From positions 118,647 to 182,646 of the forward strand of contig NZ_AOLG01000029.1 in assembly GCF_000336815.1 (NCBI RefSeq): a DNA stretch of 64,000 bases. Reading direction: 5' to 3'. The position numbers and the translations under genes were made by a program. The notes beneath the pieces are model-generated. The model saw nothing but the letters and a program-made list of their open reading frames with translations, was not told where the DNA came from and did not search any database. This document shows positions 1 through 9,190 of this stretch, in pieces. Source of the stretch: Haloferax prahovense DSM 18310 (GTDB lineage: Archaea > Halobacteriota > Halobacteria > Halobacteriales > Haloferacaceae). Numbering within the stretch: position 1 is the stretch's first letter; each line of letters opens with the position of its first letter.

Positions 1-1000
1 CGACGGGCTTGCGGTCCCACGGGTGCGAGAGCGCGGCCTCGACCGGGCGCTCGGCCTCGATGCGGTCGAGGCTCGCCGCCGCCTCGTCGATGACGTACTC
101 GATGGAGTCGTACGCCACGTCGCGGATGTCGACGGTCAGGTCGACTTTCCCGGCGATGACGTTGGGCGCGTTCGGCGAGACCTCCAGTTTGCCGACGGTC
201 CCAACCGCGGTCTCCGAGACCTCGTTTCGCTCGGTCGTCGCGCGCTCCACGTCGAGGACGAACTCGCTGGCGGCGGCGAGCGCGTCCGACCGGTCGTCCA
301 TGAGTGTCGACCCGGCGTGGTCGGCCTCGCCCGTGATTTCGACGGCACACCGGGAGAGACCGACGATGCTCGTGACGACGCCGGCGGGGACGTTCGCGTC
401 TTCGAGGCGCTCGGACTGCTCGATGTGAAGCTCTATCCACGCGTCCCAGTCGGCGGCGTCGACGCGCCCGTCGCCCCGGTAGCCGATGTCCGCGAGGGCG
501 TCGCCGAGCGGAATCCCGTCGGCGTCCTCGATGTCGAGGGCCTCTTCGACGCTCAACTCGCCGACGGCGACCGCCGACCCGATGAGGCCGCCGCCGAACC
601 GCTGGCCCTCCTCCTCGGTGAAGTTGACGACCTCGACGGGTCGGACGGGTTCGATTCCGGCGTCCTGCATCGCGCGGACGCTCTCCAGCCCCGCGTAGAC
701 GCCGAGCGGACCGTCGAAGATGCCGCCTTCGGGGACCGAATCGAGGTGACTTCCCGTGGCGACGGGGGCCGCGTCGGGGTCCGCGCTCTCGGGTACCCAC
801 CGACCGACGATGTTGCCGACCTCGTCGATGGTGATGGAGAGACCGGCGTCCCGAAGGCGCTCGCAGAAGAACTCTCTCGCCCGCCGGTCCGCCTCGCTGC
901 CGCTCAGGACCGTCCGCCCCCGACCCTCGTCCGTCGGGACGGCCCCGAACTCCGCGTTCGACTCGATGTCGCTGCGGAGTCGCTGCTGATTGACTCGCAT
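1..1000 (-). CDS. Zn-dependent amidase, M20 hydantoinase/carbamoylase group (partial, 3' end outside window)
   Basis: The first 333 residues are visible; the C-terminus lies beyond the left edge. They match the M20-type amidase/N-carbamoyl-amino-acid hydrolase/allantoate amidohydrolase group, dinuclear metal enzymes that cleave amide or carbamoyl bonds. Visible metal-site motifs are GSHLDSVP (His85), the Asp of FDGPLGV (about 96), the Glu pair in NFTEEEGQRF (about 130) and the later His of WIELHIEQ. The ATG at 1000 is chosen because a TATA-like stretch (1027-1036 on the reverse strand) sits about 30 nt upstream, fitting a leaderless start. It is divergent from the peptide-type ABC importer at 1427-7124, so substrate uptake followed by amide hydrolysis is plausible. 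The substrate cannot be told from the sequence. Confidence 0.85.
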   Translation of the reverse strand, partial: MRVNQQRLRSDIESNAEFGAVPTDEGRGRTVLSGSEADRRAREFFCERLRDAGLSITIDEVGNIVGRWVPESADPDAAPVATGSHLDSVPEGGIFDGPLGVYAGLESVRAMQDAGIEPVRPVEVVNFTEEEGQRFGGGLIGSAVAVGELSVEEALDIEDADGIPLGDALADIGYRGDGRVDAADWDAWIELHIEQSERLEDANVPAGVVTSIVGLSRCAVEITGEADHAGSTLMDDRSDALAAASEFVLDVERATTERNEVSETAVGTVGKLEVSPNAPNVIAGKVDLTVDIRDVAYDSIEYVIDEAAASLDRIEAERPVEAALSHPWDRKPV

Positions 1001-1426
1001 GGTTCCCGGATTCGTGACTAACCCTATTTTACTGTTTGGAATTCGGTCACATGCGTGACAGTACTGAGTGGCCGCGAACTCCCCGAAATCAGCAGGCACG
1101 GCGCGCTGGATGTGGGTTCTGGGACTCTGCCCACCACCCGTGTCGTTCGAGGGCGCACATCGGCGACGTTCGAGGACGCGCGTCGGCGACGGTTCGGTCG
1201 CCGCGAGTGACCTGCGGGACGCCGATGCGGGCCGTCGTTTGCGACGAGAGGGTTGACATTCGTGGAGTAATCCCGGACACGGACGAGATAGAATTGGTCA
1301 TTCTACAGTTCACTCGCGTTCGGCGCTCGGAACAGTATCTGATATTACATCTTCTCCGTCTCGATATGGGGGTTGTACTCACACAACCACAATTTTTATC
1401 ACACAGTAACGGATTTGAGCGACTGT
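1001..1426. other. Divergent promoter region without a convincing gene
   Basis: This 426-base gap separates the amidase and the ABC importer. It holds an A/T-rich box at 1027-1036 serving the reverse gene and another at 1391-1400 serving the forward gene. Open frames here lack family features, and the long ones only run into the importer in the wrong frame. I see nothing else. Confidence 0.6.
1391..1400 (+). promoter_or_regulatory. TATA-like box of the peptide ABC importer operon
   Basis: AATTTTTATC lies 27-36 nt before the ATG at 1427, the usual distance for a leaderless haloarchaeal transcript. It also argues for this ATG over an upstream in-frame TTG at 1373. Confidence 0.5.
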
Positions 1427-3100
1427 ATGCAAGAGAATGGCAAGGGGAGCGACTCCTCCGACAGCACCGGCGACGGCACGCGTCGCAGTCGTTTCGACCG
1501 CCGTACCTTCCTCGGGGCGGCGGCGACGACCGGCGCGGCGGCGCTCGCCGGGTGTACGGGCGGCGGTTCGGACGACAGCACGACCGAAGATTCGGGGTCC
1601 TCGGGTGGAAGCGACGACACGGAGAGCACCGACACGACCGCCGCGAGCGGCGGGAAGCAGGGCGGCACGCTCCAGTGGGGCGGCGCGGTGCCGGTGCAGG
1701 GGCTCGACCCGCACATCGACACTTCGGCGGCCTCGAAGCGCGTCCTGGAGAATATCTACGAGGAAGTCGTCGCGCTACAGGACGACTACTCCATCCAGCC
1801 GCACCTCGCGGAGTCGATGGAGCAGTCCGACGACAACACGCTCCTGACGTTCAACCTCCGGGAGGGCGTCACCTTCCACAACGGCAAGGAGATGACCTCC
1901 GAGGACGTGCTGGCGAGCTACGAGCGCGTCCAGAACGGCGACTACCTCGCCACCGGCTTCTTCGACTACGTCGAGGAGCTTCGCGCCCCCGACGACTACA
2001 CCTTCGAGGTCCAACTCACCGAACCCTTCGCGCCGTTCCTCGCGAAGATGGCGACGGCGGAACTGTCGGTCATGCCCGCCGAGAACGCCGAGAAGGACAT
2101 GGTCGAAGAACCCATCGGGACCGGCCCGTACGTGTTCGAGAGCCGCGAAATCGAGACCTCGTTCACGATGTCGCGCAACGAGGACTACTGGGGCGCGTCC
2201 GACGAGGACGGCCCGTTCATCGACACCATCGTCAAGAGCGAGGTGCCGGACCCGAGCGTCCGCCTCCAGTCGTTCCTCGCCGGCGAGTACGACTTCATCA
2301 ACGGCATCGCGCCGAAGGACGTCTCCCGCGTCGAGCAGGCCCCCGACGTTCGGTTCGAAAAGCAGTTCCCGAAATCGCTCGTCTACCTCGGCCTGAACTG
2401 CGACGTGGCTCCGTTCGACAACAAGGACGCCCGCCTCGCGCTCGACTACACCATCGACAAGGAGAAGGTCGCCGAGGCGGCCCTCTACGGCACCGGTCAG
2501 ACCACCGCGTCCCCGGCGACGCCCGGTAGTCCGTGGGTCAACCCGGACATCGAACCCCGCCCACGTGACCTCGAGAAGGCCCAAGAGCACCTCGACGCCG
2601 CCGGCATGTCCGACGGCTTCACGGCGACGTTCAAGATTCCGCAGTCCTACCCGACGCAGGTGCAGGCCGCGGAGGTCATCGCCGCCGACGCCGCCGAGGT
2701 CGGCATCAACCTCGAAATCCAGCAGATTACGTGGAGCACGTGGCTCTCGGACGTCTACTCCAACCGCGACTTCCAGGCGACGACGAGCTCCTACCTCGCG
2801 CTCTGGTACCCCGACGTGTCGTTCTACAAATTCCTGCACCCCAACGGGGCGTTCTTCTTCACCAACTGGGTGAACGAGGACTACAACGCGCTCGTCGAGG
2901 AGGCGCGCACCATCTACGACGAACAGGAGCGGGCCGACCTCTACCACCAGGCGACGGAGATTCTCCACGAGGACCGCGCCGGCCACCTCTTCCTGTGGTG
3001 GCAGCCGAGCCTCTACGGGGCCGCCTCGCAGTACAAAGGTGACATCGGCGCGCCCGACGGGTCGACGCTGCAGTTCGGCGACAACTGGCTCGACCGCTAA
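1427..3100 (+). CDS. Dipeptide/oligopeptide-type ABC transporter substrate-binding lipoprotein
   Basis: 557-residue extracellular binding protein of SBP family 5. It captures the ligand outside the membrane and passes it to the permeases encoded next. The N-terminus has a Tat motif (DRRTFLG), a hydrophobic run and a lipobox ending in AGC, then a Ser/Thr/Asp/Gly-rich tether. The body has the normal SBP5 order: GGTLQWGGAVPVQGLDPH, VTFHNGKEMTSEDV, EEPIGTGPYVF, then the C-lobe. An in-frame TTG 54 nt upstream would place a non-signal extension before the Tat motif, so ATG 1427 is preferred. It is first in a four-gene operon with the permease starting 16 nt downstream. The ligand is unknown; peptides, or amides used by the neighbouring amidase, are both possible. 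Confidence 0.93.
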   Translation: MQENGKGSDSSDSTGDGTRRSRFDRRTFLGAAATTGAAALAGCTGGGSDDSTTEDSGSSGGSDDTESTDTTAASGGKQGGTLQWGGAVPVQGLDPHIDTSAASKRVLENIYEEVVALQDDYSIQPHLAESMEQSDDNTLLTFNLREGVTFHNGKEMTSEDVLASYERVQNGDYLATGFFDYVEELRAPDDYTFEVQLTEPFAPFLAKMATAELSVMPAENAEKDMVEEPIGTGPYVFESREIETSFTMSRNEDYWGASDEDGPFIDTIVKSEVPDPSVRLQSFLAGEYDFINGIAPKDVSRVEQAPDVRFEKQFPKSLVYLGLNCDVAPFDNKDARLALDYTIDKEKVAEAALYGTGQTTASPATPGSPWVNPDIEPRPRDLEKAQEHLDAAGMSDGFTATFKIPQSYPTQVQAAEVIAADAAEVGINLEIQQITWSTWLSDVYSNRDFQATTSSYLALWYPDVSFYKFLHPNGAFFFTNWVNEDYNALVEEARTIYDEQERADLYHQATEILHEDRAGHLFLWWQPSLYGAASQYKGDIGAPDGSTLQFGDNWLDR

Positions 3101-3115
3101 CACAGATTCCACACA

Positions 3116-4075
3116 ATGTCGATGTACAACTACGTCTTTCGGCGCGTCGGGTTCATGGCGGTGACGCTGTTCTTCGTCACGCTCATCGCCTTCGCCGTCA
3201 CCAACATCCTGCCCGGTGACGTGGCCCTGCTCATCTTGGGCCCCAACGCGACCGAACAATCGCTCGAAGCGCTCCAAACCCAACTGGGACTCAACCGCCC
3301 GCTGTACGTGCAGTACATCGACTGGGTCGTCGGGCTCCTCCAGGGGAACATGGGCGAATCGCTCCGGTTCGGCGAACCCGTGTCGCAACTCATCGCCGAG
3401 CGTCTGCCCCGGTCGATGATGCTCGCCGTCGCCGCGACGCTCGTCGCCGTCGTGCTGTCGGTCCCGCTCGGCGTCTACGCCGCCGTCAACCAGAACGAAG
3501 CGCCCGACGTGAGCGCCTCGATGTTCGCCTTCGTCGGCATCTCGATGCCGATATTCCTGTGGGGGCTGGTGTTCATCCTGGTGTTCGCCGTCTGGCTGAA
3601 CCTCTTTCCGACCGGGGGGTACGTCTCCCCGAGCGAGGACCTCGTCGGGTCGCTCACGCGACTCGTCCTCCCCGCGGGAGCGATGGGCTTCGCGCTCACC
3701 GCTTACATCATGCGGATGACCCGGTCGTCGATGCTTGAGGTTCTCAGCGAGGAGTACATCAATCTCGCGCGTGCGAAGGGGATGAGCCAACGGGTCATCG
3801 TCCTCAGACACGCGCTCAAGAACGCAATCATCCCCGTCATCACGGTCATCGCGTTCCAGTTCAGCTACGCGTTCGGCGGGGTCGTCGTGCTCGAAGAGGT
3901 GTTCTTCTGGCCCGGCATCGGTCGGCTGACGCTGACCGCGATTCAGAGCCGCGATATCCCCTTGATTCAGGGGTGCATCCTCGTGGTCGCACTTATCTAC
4001 ATGTTCTCGAACTTCGCCGCAGACCTGCTGTACGCGTACTTCGACCCGCGCATCCGCTACGGAGGTGACGACTGA
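3116..4075 (+). CDS. ABC transporter permease, DppB/OppB type
   Basis: 319-residue inner-membrane permease. The N-terminal helix (FRRVGFMAVTLFFVTLIAF) and the GDVALLILGPNATEQSLEAL segment are typical of DppB proteins. The EAA coupling loop is recognisable as EEYINLARAKGMSQRVIVLRHALKNA, the site contacting the ATPase. Several further hydrophobic segments follow. It is in an operon with the binding protein upstream, and its TGA overlaps the next ATG by one base (TGATG), implying translational coupling. Role: one of the two channel-forming subunits of the importer. Confidence 0.94.
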   Translation: MSMYNYVFRRVGFMAVTLFFVTLIAFAVTNILPGDVALLILGPNATEQSLEALQTQLGLNRPLYVQYIDWVVGLLQGNMGESLRFGEPVSQLIAERLPRSMMLAVAATLVAVVLSVPLGVYAAVNQNEAPDVSASMFAFVGISMPIFLWGLVFILVFAVWLNLFPTGGYVSPSEDLVGSLTRLVLPAGAMGFALTAYIMRMTRSSMLEVLSEEYINLARAKGMSQRVIVLRHALKNAIIPVITVIAFQFSYAFGGVVVLEEVFFWPGIGRLTLTAIQSRDIPLIQGCILVVALIYMFSNFAADLLYAYFDPRIRYGGDD

Positions 4076-4974
4076 TGGCGACCGAACAGGAGACCGACCG
4101 CGGTCGCTTCACCATCACGCAGTCACAGCGCGACCGCATCGCCCGGTTCGTCCGGAAGTTCCGCAGCAACACGAAGGCGATGCTCGGCTTCACCATCGTG
4201 GTGCTGCTCGTGCTCGTCGCCATCTTCGCGCCGATTATCGCGCCGTACCCCATCGACGCGACGAACATCGAAGACCGTTCGCAGGCCCCGTCGGTCGAAC
4301 ACCCGTTCGGCACCGACGACCTCGGCCGCGACATCTTCAGCCGCGTCGTCATGGGAAGCCGCATCTCGCTGTACGTCGGCTTCGGAGCTATCTCCGGCGC
4401 GCTCGCCGTCGGGGCCGTCGTCGGTGTCGTCGCCGGCTACGCCGGCGGGTTAACCGACGAGATACTGATGCGCGTCATGGACGCCGCGATGGCGTTCCCA
4501 CCGGTGTTGCTCGCGCTCACGCTCCTGGTCGTTCTCGGCCCGGAGTTGAGTAACGTCGTCATCGCGCTCGCGTTCGTCTACACGCCGTACATCGCCCGCG
4601 TCTCGCGGAGCGCGGCGTTAGCCGAGCGCAACGAGGCGTACGTCGAGGCCGCCATCGCCCGCGGCGAGAGCGACTCGCGCATCGTCTTCAGCGAGGTGTT
4701 CCCGAACTGTATGGCGCCCATGCTGGTTCAGGGGTCGCTGAACGTCTCGTTCGCCATCCTCGCGGAGGCGAGCCTGTCGTTCCTCGGCCTCGGCGCGCAA
4801 CCGCCGCGGCCGTCGTGGGGGCTGATGATTAACACCGGTCGCGGCTTCATGGAGACCGCGCCGTGGATGTTGCTGTTCCCAGCGCTGGCTATCGGTATCG
4901 CCGTCGTCGGGTTCAACATGCTCGGCGACGGACTGCGTGACGTGCTCGACCCCAAAGTGGAGGCGATAGAATGA
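4075..4974 (+). CDS. ABC transporter permease, DppC/OppC type
   Basis: 299-residue permease with the DppC pattern: a charged N-terminal cytoplasmic stretch, one helix ([20 protein letters not shown]), the extracellular segment [16 protein letters not shown] that marks this family, then the transmembrane core with coupling loop [23 protein letters not shown]-terminal [16 protein letters not shown] motif completes the match. It pairs with the upstream DppB-type subunit. Its stop overlaps the ATPase start by four bases (ATGA), so the whole importer is probably one coupled transcript. Confidence 0.94.
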   Translation: MATEQETDRGRFTITQSQRDRIARFVRKFRSNTKAMLGFTIVVLLVLVAIFAPIIAPYPIDATNIEDRSQAPSVEHPFGTDDLGRDIFSRVVMGSRISLYVGFGAISGALAVGAVVGVVAGYAGGLTDEILMRVMDAAMAFPPVLLALTLLVVLGPELSNVVIALAFVYTPYIARVSRSAALAERNEAYVEAAIARGESDSRIVFSEVFPNCMAPMLVQGSLNVSFAILAEASLSFLGLGAQPPRPSWGLMINTGRGFMETAPWMLLFPALAIGIAVVGFNMLGDGLRDVLDPKVEAIE

Positions 4975-7124
4975 GCGCACCCACCACCGCGACCGACCGC
5001 GAGGCCGACGACGGTCCGCTGCTCGACGTGCGCGGACTCAGAACCGAGTTCCGCACCGACGCCGGCCCCATCGTCGCCTCCAACGAGGTGTCGTTCTCGC
5101 TCGACCGCGGCGAGACCATGGGTCTCGTCGGCGAGTCGGGCGCGGGCAAGTCCGTGACGGCGCGGTCGCTCATGCGCCTCATCGACTCGCCCGGCGAAAT
5201 CACCGGCGGGCAGGTCGTCTTCAACGGGGAAGACCTCCTGCAGAAGACGGAAGCCGAGATGCGCGACATCCGCGGCAACCGCATCGCGATGATTCCGCAG
5301 GACCCGATGTCGTCGCTCAACCCGGTGATGACCGTCGGCGAGCAGATCACGGAGACGATTCGCCGCCATCAGGACGTCTCCAAGTCAGAGGCACGCCAGC
5401 TCGCCATCGAATCGATGGACGACGTCGGCATCCCCGACGCGGAAGAACGCATCGACGACTACCCCCACGAGTTCTCCGGCGGGATGCGCCAGCGCGTCCT
5501 CGTCGCCATCGGCTTCTCCTGCGAGCCGGACCTCATCATCGCCGACGAGCCGACCACCGCGCTCGACGTGACGACGCAGGCGAAGATTCTCGACCTGCTC
5601 AACGAGATGCAGGAGCGCGAGGGGACGGCCGTGCTGATGATCACCCACAACCTCGGCGTCGTCGCCCAGACGTGCGACCACGTCGGCGTGATGTACGCCG
5701 GGAACCTCGTGGAGACGGCCGAACTCGGCGACCTGTTCGACCGCCCGCGACACCCCTACACCCGCGCGCTCATCGACTCCATCCCGGAGGTCGACACCGA
5801 CTACGACGAACTGCCGACGCTCGACGGCGCGATGCCCGACCTCGGGAACCTCCCGAGCGGCTGTAACTTCGCGCCGCGGTGTCCGCACGCCACCGAGGCG
5901 TGCCGGACCGGCGGCGACCCGTCGCTCGACTCCGTCGGCGACGACTCGTCGCGCGCGGCGTGTCTCCACGCCGCCGACCTCGACCTCTCGGAGAGCACGG
6001 TCCCCGAATCCGGGGCCGGCCGCCGCGACGTCGACCGCAGCGGCGAACCGCTGTTCGAGGTGCGGAACCTGAAGAAGTACTTCAACGCCGGCGAGGGCGT
6101 CTTCGGCAACGTCCACCTCTCGTGGGAGGGCGGCGGCCTGCCGACCGTCGAACGGCGGCACGTCAAGGCCGTCGACGACGTGAGCTTCGACGTCTATCCC
6201 GGCGAGACCGTCGGGCTCGTCGGCGAGTCCGGCTGCGGGAAGTCCACGGTCGCTCGCACCGCGCTCCGGCTCCTCGACCCGACCGACGGCGAGGTGTACT
6301 TCGAGGGACAGCCGCTCCACGAGCTCGGCACCTCGGAGATTCGGAGTCTGCGCCGCGAGATGCAGATGATATTCCAGGACCCCCAGAGCTCGCTCAACCC
6401 GCGGAAGACCGTCGGCCAAATCGTCGGGCGCGCGATGGAGAAACACGGCATCGCTACCGGCGAGGAAAAGCGCGAACGAGTGGGCGACCTGCTCGAACGC
6501 GTCGGCCTGTCGCGGGCCGCCGCGAGCAAGTACCCCCACGAGTTCTCCGGGGGGCAACAACAGCGCGTCGCCATCGCGCACGCGCTCGCGGTCGAACCGA
6601 AGCTCATCGTCTGCGACGAGCCCGTCTCGGCGCTCGACGTGAGCGTGCAGGCGCAGATTCTCAACCTCCTGAACGAGATTCAGGAAGACGAGAACATCTC
6701 GTTCCTGTTTATCTCGCACAACATCGGTGTCATCCGGCACATCTGCGACCGCGTGGCCGTGATGTACCTCGGCAAGATAGCGGAGTTCGGGAGCATCGAG
6801 CAGGTGTTCTCGCCGCCGTTCCACCCCTACACGGAGAGCCTCCTGTCGGCGGTCCCCCACGCGAACCCGGACCGCGAGACGGACCGCATCTTGCTTGAGG
6901 GGAGCGTTCCGAGTCCCATCAACCCACCGTCGGGCTGTCCGTTCCAGACGCGCTGTCCGAAGAAAATCGGCGACGTCTGCGAGCAGGAGCTCCCGGAGCT
7001 CGAATCGGTCGGGGGCGCGGACCACTACATCTCCTGTCACCTCTCGGAGGAGGAGATGAGCCAGCGTGACTCGTTCATCACGCCGTCGAAGCGCGCGGAG
7101 ACCAGTCCGGCCGACTCGGACTGA
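4971..7124 (+). CDS. Fused dipeptide ABC transporter ATPase (DppD-DppF in one chain)
   Basis: 717 residues holding two complete ABC ATPase domains. Domain 1 has Walker A GESGAGKS, signature FSGGMRQR, Walker [13 protein letters not shown] and a cysteine motif [14 protein letters not shown]. Domain 2 has Walker A GESGCGKS, signature FSGGQQQR, Walker [13 protein letters not shown] and [15 protein letters not shown]. Both cysteine-rich tails are the oligopeptide/dipeptide transporter C-terminal region. In many bacteria these are two proteins (DppD, DppF); here they are joined by a linker near residues 340-365. The ATPase energises the import system encoded just upstream. It starts in the preceding permease stop (ATGA overlap). 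Confidence 0.95.
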   Translation: MSAPTTATDREADDGPLLDVRGLRTEFRTDAGPIVASNEVSFSLDRGETMGLVGESGAGKSVTARSLMRLIDSPGEITGGQVVFNGEDLLQKTEAEMRDIRGNRIAMIPQDPMSSLNPVMTVGEQITETIRRHQDVSKSEARQLAIESMDDVGIPDAEERIDDYPHEFSGGMRQRVLVAIGFSCEPDLIIADEPTTALDVTTQAKILDLLNEMQEREGTAVLMITHNLGVVAQTCDHVGVMYAGNLVETAELGDLFDRPRHPYTRALIDSIPEVDTDYDELPTLDGAMPDLGNLPSGCNFAPRCPHATEACRTGGDPSLDSVGDDSSRAACLHAADLDLSESTVPESGAGRRDVDRSGEPLFEVRNLKKYFNAGEGVFGNVHLSWEGGGLPTVERRHVKAVDDVSFDVYPGETVGLVGESGCGKSTVARTALRLLDPTDGEVYFEGQPLHELGTSEIRSLRREMQMIFQDPQSSLNPRKTVGQIVGRAMEKHGIATGEEKRERVGDLLERVGLSRAAASKYPHEFSGGQQQRVAIAHALAVEPKLIVCDEPVSALDVSVQAQILNLLNEIQEDENISFLFISHNIGVIRHICDRVAVMYLGKIAEFGSIEQVFSPPFHPYTESLLSAVPHANPDRETDRILLEGSVPSPINPPSGCPFQTRCPKKIGDVCEQELPELESVGGADHYISCHLSEEEMSQRDSFITPSKRAETSPADSD

Positions 7125-7169
7125 CGCCGTCCGCGCGGTCTCTTCTCAGTACCTGACGCCGGAGTCGGG

Positions 7170-7859
7170 TCAGTATTTCACGCCGAAGTCGAGAATCTCG
7201 TCGGGGTAGTCGCCGAACTGCGCGTCCGTCTCGCGCCGAATCTGGTCTTTCGCGCGCCGCGCCTCCGCGAGCAGGTCGCGGAGGTCGGACACCGGTTCGT
7301 CGGAGAGGTCGACCCGGAGGTTGTGGTAGAACTCCGGCGTCGGCGCGTGGACGAGCACCGCGGCGCTCATCTCGCCGCGGCCGTCGCCGCCGGCCGCCTC
7401 GCCGGCTTCGAGCGCCGAGACGAGTCGGTCGGCCATGTCGCCGTCGGCGGACTCGTAGGCCTCGGCGGTCGCCTCGACGACCGCCTCGCCGGCGAGCATG
7501 TTGCCCGCGACGGTGTAGTCGTCGCCGACGCGGTGGCCGGCCCACGCGACGCACTCGCCGCCGGTGAAGGCGAACTCGCCGGCCGCGCCGACGCCGTTGA
7601 CCTGCCGGTAGGCGGCGTGGTCGTCGGCGTCGAGGAGGGTTTCGAAGGCGTCGTCGATGCGCTCGCCGGCTTCCGCGCGGGCGACCGCGTCGCGGCCGTG
7701 TTCGGTCTTCGTGTACGACTGCGTGACCGCCGCGCCGCCGGCGCTCACGTAGGGGCAGGTCGCGCCGACAGCGACCGTGCCGGTCGTTACCGCCGCGCCG
7801 AAAACGTTCGCGTCCGGGTCGCGCGCCGCTATCGAGAAGGTTCCTGGGACGTGTCGCAT
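7170..7859 (-). CDS. DUF1028 family protein
   Basis: 229-residue protein of the DUF1028 family, recognised from the N-terminal GTFSIAARDPDANVFGAAV and the following GATCPYVSAGGAAVTQSYT. From general knowledge the family has an Ntn-hydrolase-like fold in which a Thr near the N-terminus could be the nucleophile; here the Thr of GTFSI is residue 7. It converges on the ABC importer and lies close to the amidase, which fits a hydrolytic catabolic role, though no substrate is evident. The frame continues upstream to 8042, but family proteins begin near MRHVPGTFSI, and AGTATTTACC (reverse strand, about 7890-7900) supplies a TATA-like box for the ATG at 7859. Confidence 0.82.
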   Translation of the reverse strand: MRHVPGTFSIAARDPDANVFGAAVTTGTVAVGATCPYVSAGGAAVTQSYTKTEHGRDAVARAEAGERIDDAFETLLDADDHAAYRQVNGVGAAGEFAFTGGECVAWAGHRVGDDYTVAGNMLAGEAVVEATAEAYESADGDMADRLVSALEAGEAAGGDGRGEMSAAVLVHAPTPEFYHNLRVDLSDEPVSDLRDLLAEARRAKDQIRRETDAQFGDYPDEILDFGVKY

Positions 7860-8262
7860 AGTACGGTACTGCGTTTCGGTCACGCTCGCACGGTAAATAC
7901 TCTCCCTCTCGCGGAGCGGAACGGAGACGCGGGTAGTGTCCGAGCGCGACGTAACAGTTCGGACTCTGTGGAGTCCCGCACCGGATTCAGCGTCCTCCCC
8001 GTTCGCAACTACCGAGATAGTATTGTAAATGAGAGACATCATTGATGAGCACTATTTCTTATTTATCGGACTTTCCTATCCGGATGTTTTTGAATCAGTC
8101 GTGAATGATTGCATTATCACCCCAGCTTCTGATTGAGCGAAAAAGCTCATTCGGGAGACGCTCTACTGCGGTGCAGTATTTGTCTCGGAGAGCAATACCG
8201 ACCGTCTCGCGGGCCGGCAGTCGAATCCAAGGCTTATGTTGTCGCGGTGGCAAGACGAACGT
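7860..8262. other. Intergenic region, no gene seen
   Basis: About 400 bases between divergent genes. The middle (8041-8120) is A/T-rich. GGCTTAT at 8230-8236 is placed as a TATA box for the small membrane protein. I see no supported coding frame, RNA gene or strong repeat. Confidence 0.5.
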
Positions 8263-8457
8263 ATGAGACTCGGCATCGGTCGAACCGGCGTGGTGATTCT
8301 CCTCGGACTGTTCGTCATCCTCGGTGCGGAGGACGTGTACGTCTGGGCCGTCGCCGGAACCGTTCCCGGCGTCGAGTTCTTCCTGGCGCTCGTGTTCGTC
8401 CTCGCCGTCGCGTTCGTGGCGATTCGGGAGGCGCGGGCGCACCCGCCGAGTCGGTAG
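8263..8457 (+). CDS. Small membrane protein, two predicted helices
   Basis: 64-residue hydrophobic protein with no recognised family. Two hydrophobic stretches (GRTGVVILLGLFVILGAEDVYVW and VEFFLALVFVLAVAFVAI) predict a helical hairpin, followed by a short basic tail. An in-frame ATG exists at 8236, but it lies within a likely TATA element (GGCTTAT). The ATG at 8263 is 27-33 nt downstream of it, as expected for a leaderless gene. It converges on the SprT-like gene. Function unknown. Confidence 0.6.
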   Translation: MRLGIGRTGVVILLGLFVILGAEDVYVWAVAGTVPGVEFFLALVFVLAVAFVAIREARAHPPSR

Positions 8458-8489
8458 TCGTTCGCCGCTCGGAACGTGGTTTTCGCCCG

Positions 8490-9086
8490 CTATTCTTCGC
8501 GCTCTCTGCAGTCGAGCGGCGCTTCGCAGCACGCCGAACGATAAGCCGACGACTCGCGGACCAGTTTGCACTCGCGGTAGCGGTAGGCGACGTCCGCGCC
8601 GCAGGCTTCGCAGGTGAGGGTGTACTTCGGCTCCGCGAACCGGCGGACGCGGACCGGCGCGTCGACCGCCTCGGCGCGGCGCTTGAACGCCGGACCGTGG
8701 TCGGTCGTGCCGAACGCCTGAAACTGCTCGACGTGGACGAGTTCGTGCCGGAGCGTCGCCGTCCACTCCCCGCGGTCGAACGACTCGAACGCCCGCCACG
8801 ACAGCGACATGGTACACGTGGGCGCGGCGTCGAGTTCGGCCGATTGCGACGACGTGCCGGTCCACCGTCTCGGCTCACCGACCGTCGCGTCGTCGACGTT
8901 CGGGGTCTTCACGGCCGCCGCCCGCCGCTTCGCGCGGGTGGACACTTCCCACCGGACGCGGTGTAAGTCCACGGCGAAGTCGTATTGCCCCGCCGCGTGG
9001 CGGCAGTACGTCCGCGACCAGCTCACCAGCTCGTCGCCGGTCTCGATAGCGTCGTACCCGCCGAGGCTCCCGTCTTCGTGTCCCAC
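8490..9086 (-). CDS. SprT-like zinc metalloprotease-family protein
   Basis: 198 residues from a GTG start. The zinc-protease motif HELVH (114-118) is followed by FGTTDHGPAFKRR, whose His130 is the likely third ligand. A C-terminal zinc-ribbon-like part has Cys159/Cys162 and a CC pair at 186-187. This order matches the SprT/SprT-like family, related to the DNA-protein-crosslink protease Spartan, though haloarchaeal roles are untested. The frame stays open far upstream, but that part overlaps the phosphomutase gene and has no family signal. No ATG exists near the domain start, so GTG 9086 is chosen; this start is uncertain. Confidence 0.75.
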   Translation of the reverse strand: MGHEDGSLGGYDAIETGDELVSWSRTYCRHAAGQYDFAVDLHRVRWEVSTRAKRRAAAVKTPNVDDATVGEPRRWTGTSSQSAELDAAPTCTMSLSWRAFESFDRGEWTATLRHELVHVEQFQAFGTTDHGPAFKRRAEAVDAPVRVRRFAEPKYTLTCEACGADVAYRYRECKLVRESSAYRSACCEAPLDCREREE

Positions 9087-9153
9087 GATTTCGAGCCGTG
9101 GTTCGGAGCGCGCCGATATGTGTGTTGTGCCACCCGCGCGGTCGCCGTCGAGC

Positions 9154-9189
9154 GGTGTGGGTATGGGTGTTGGTGCGGGTGTGGATGCG
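9154..9189 (+). repeat. GGTGNK-type hexamer tandem repeat, about six copies
   Basis: Six hexamers in register (GGTGTG, GGTATG, GGTGTT, GGTGCG, GGTGTG, GATGCG) lie between the phosphomutase stop and the SprT-like start. The G-rich strand is the non-gene strand. It could form a secondary structure or slip during replication. No function is shown. Confidence 0.6.
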
Positions 9190-9190
9190 G

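Noticed and set aside
647..660. GGGTTCGATTCCGG as a tRNA T-loop
   Set aside because: It lies inside the amidase coding sequence and no acceptor or anticodon stems surround it.
1036..3811. Long open frames overlapping or antisense to the binding-protein gene (for example 1036-2529 forward and 1775-3811 reverse)
   Set aside because: They are Arg/Ala/Pro-rich shadows caused by high GC content; no domain or promoter supports them, while the overlapping SBP5 gene is clear.
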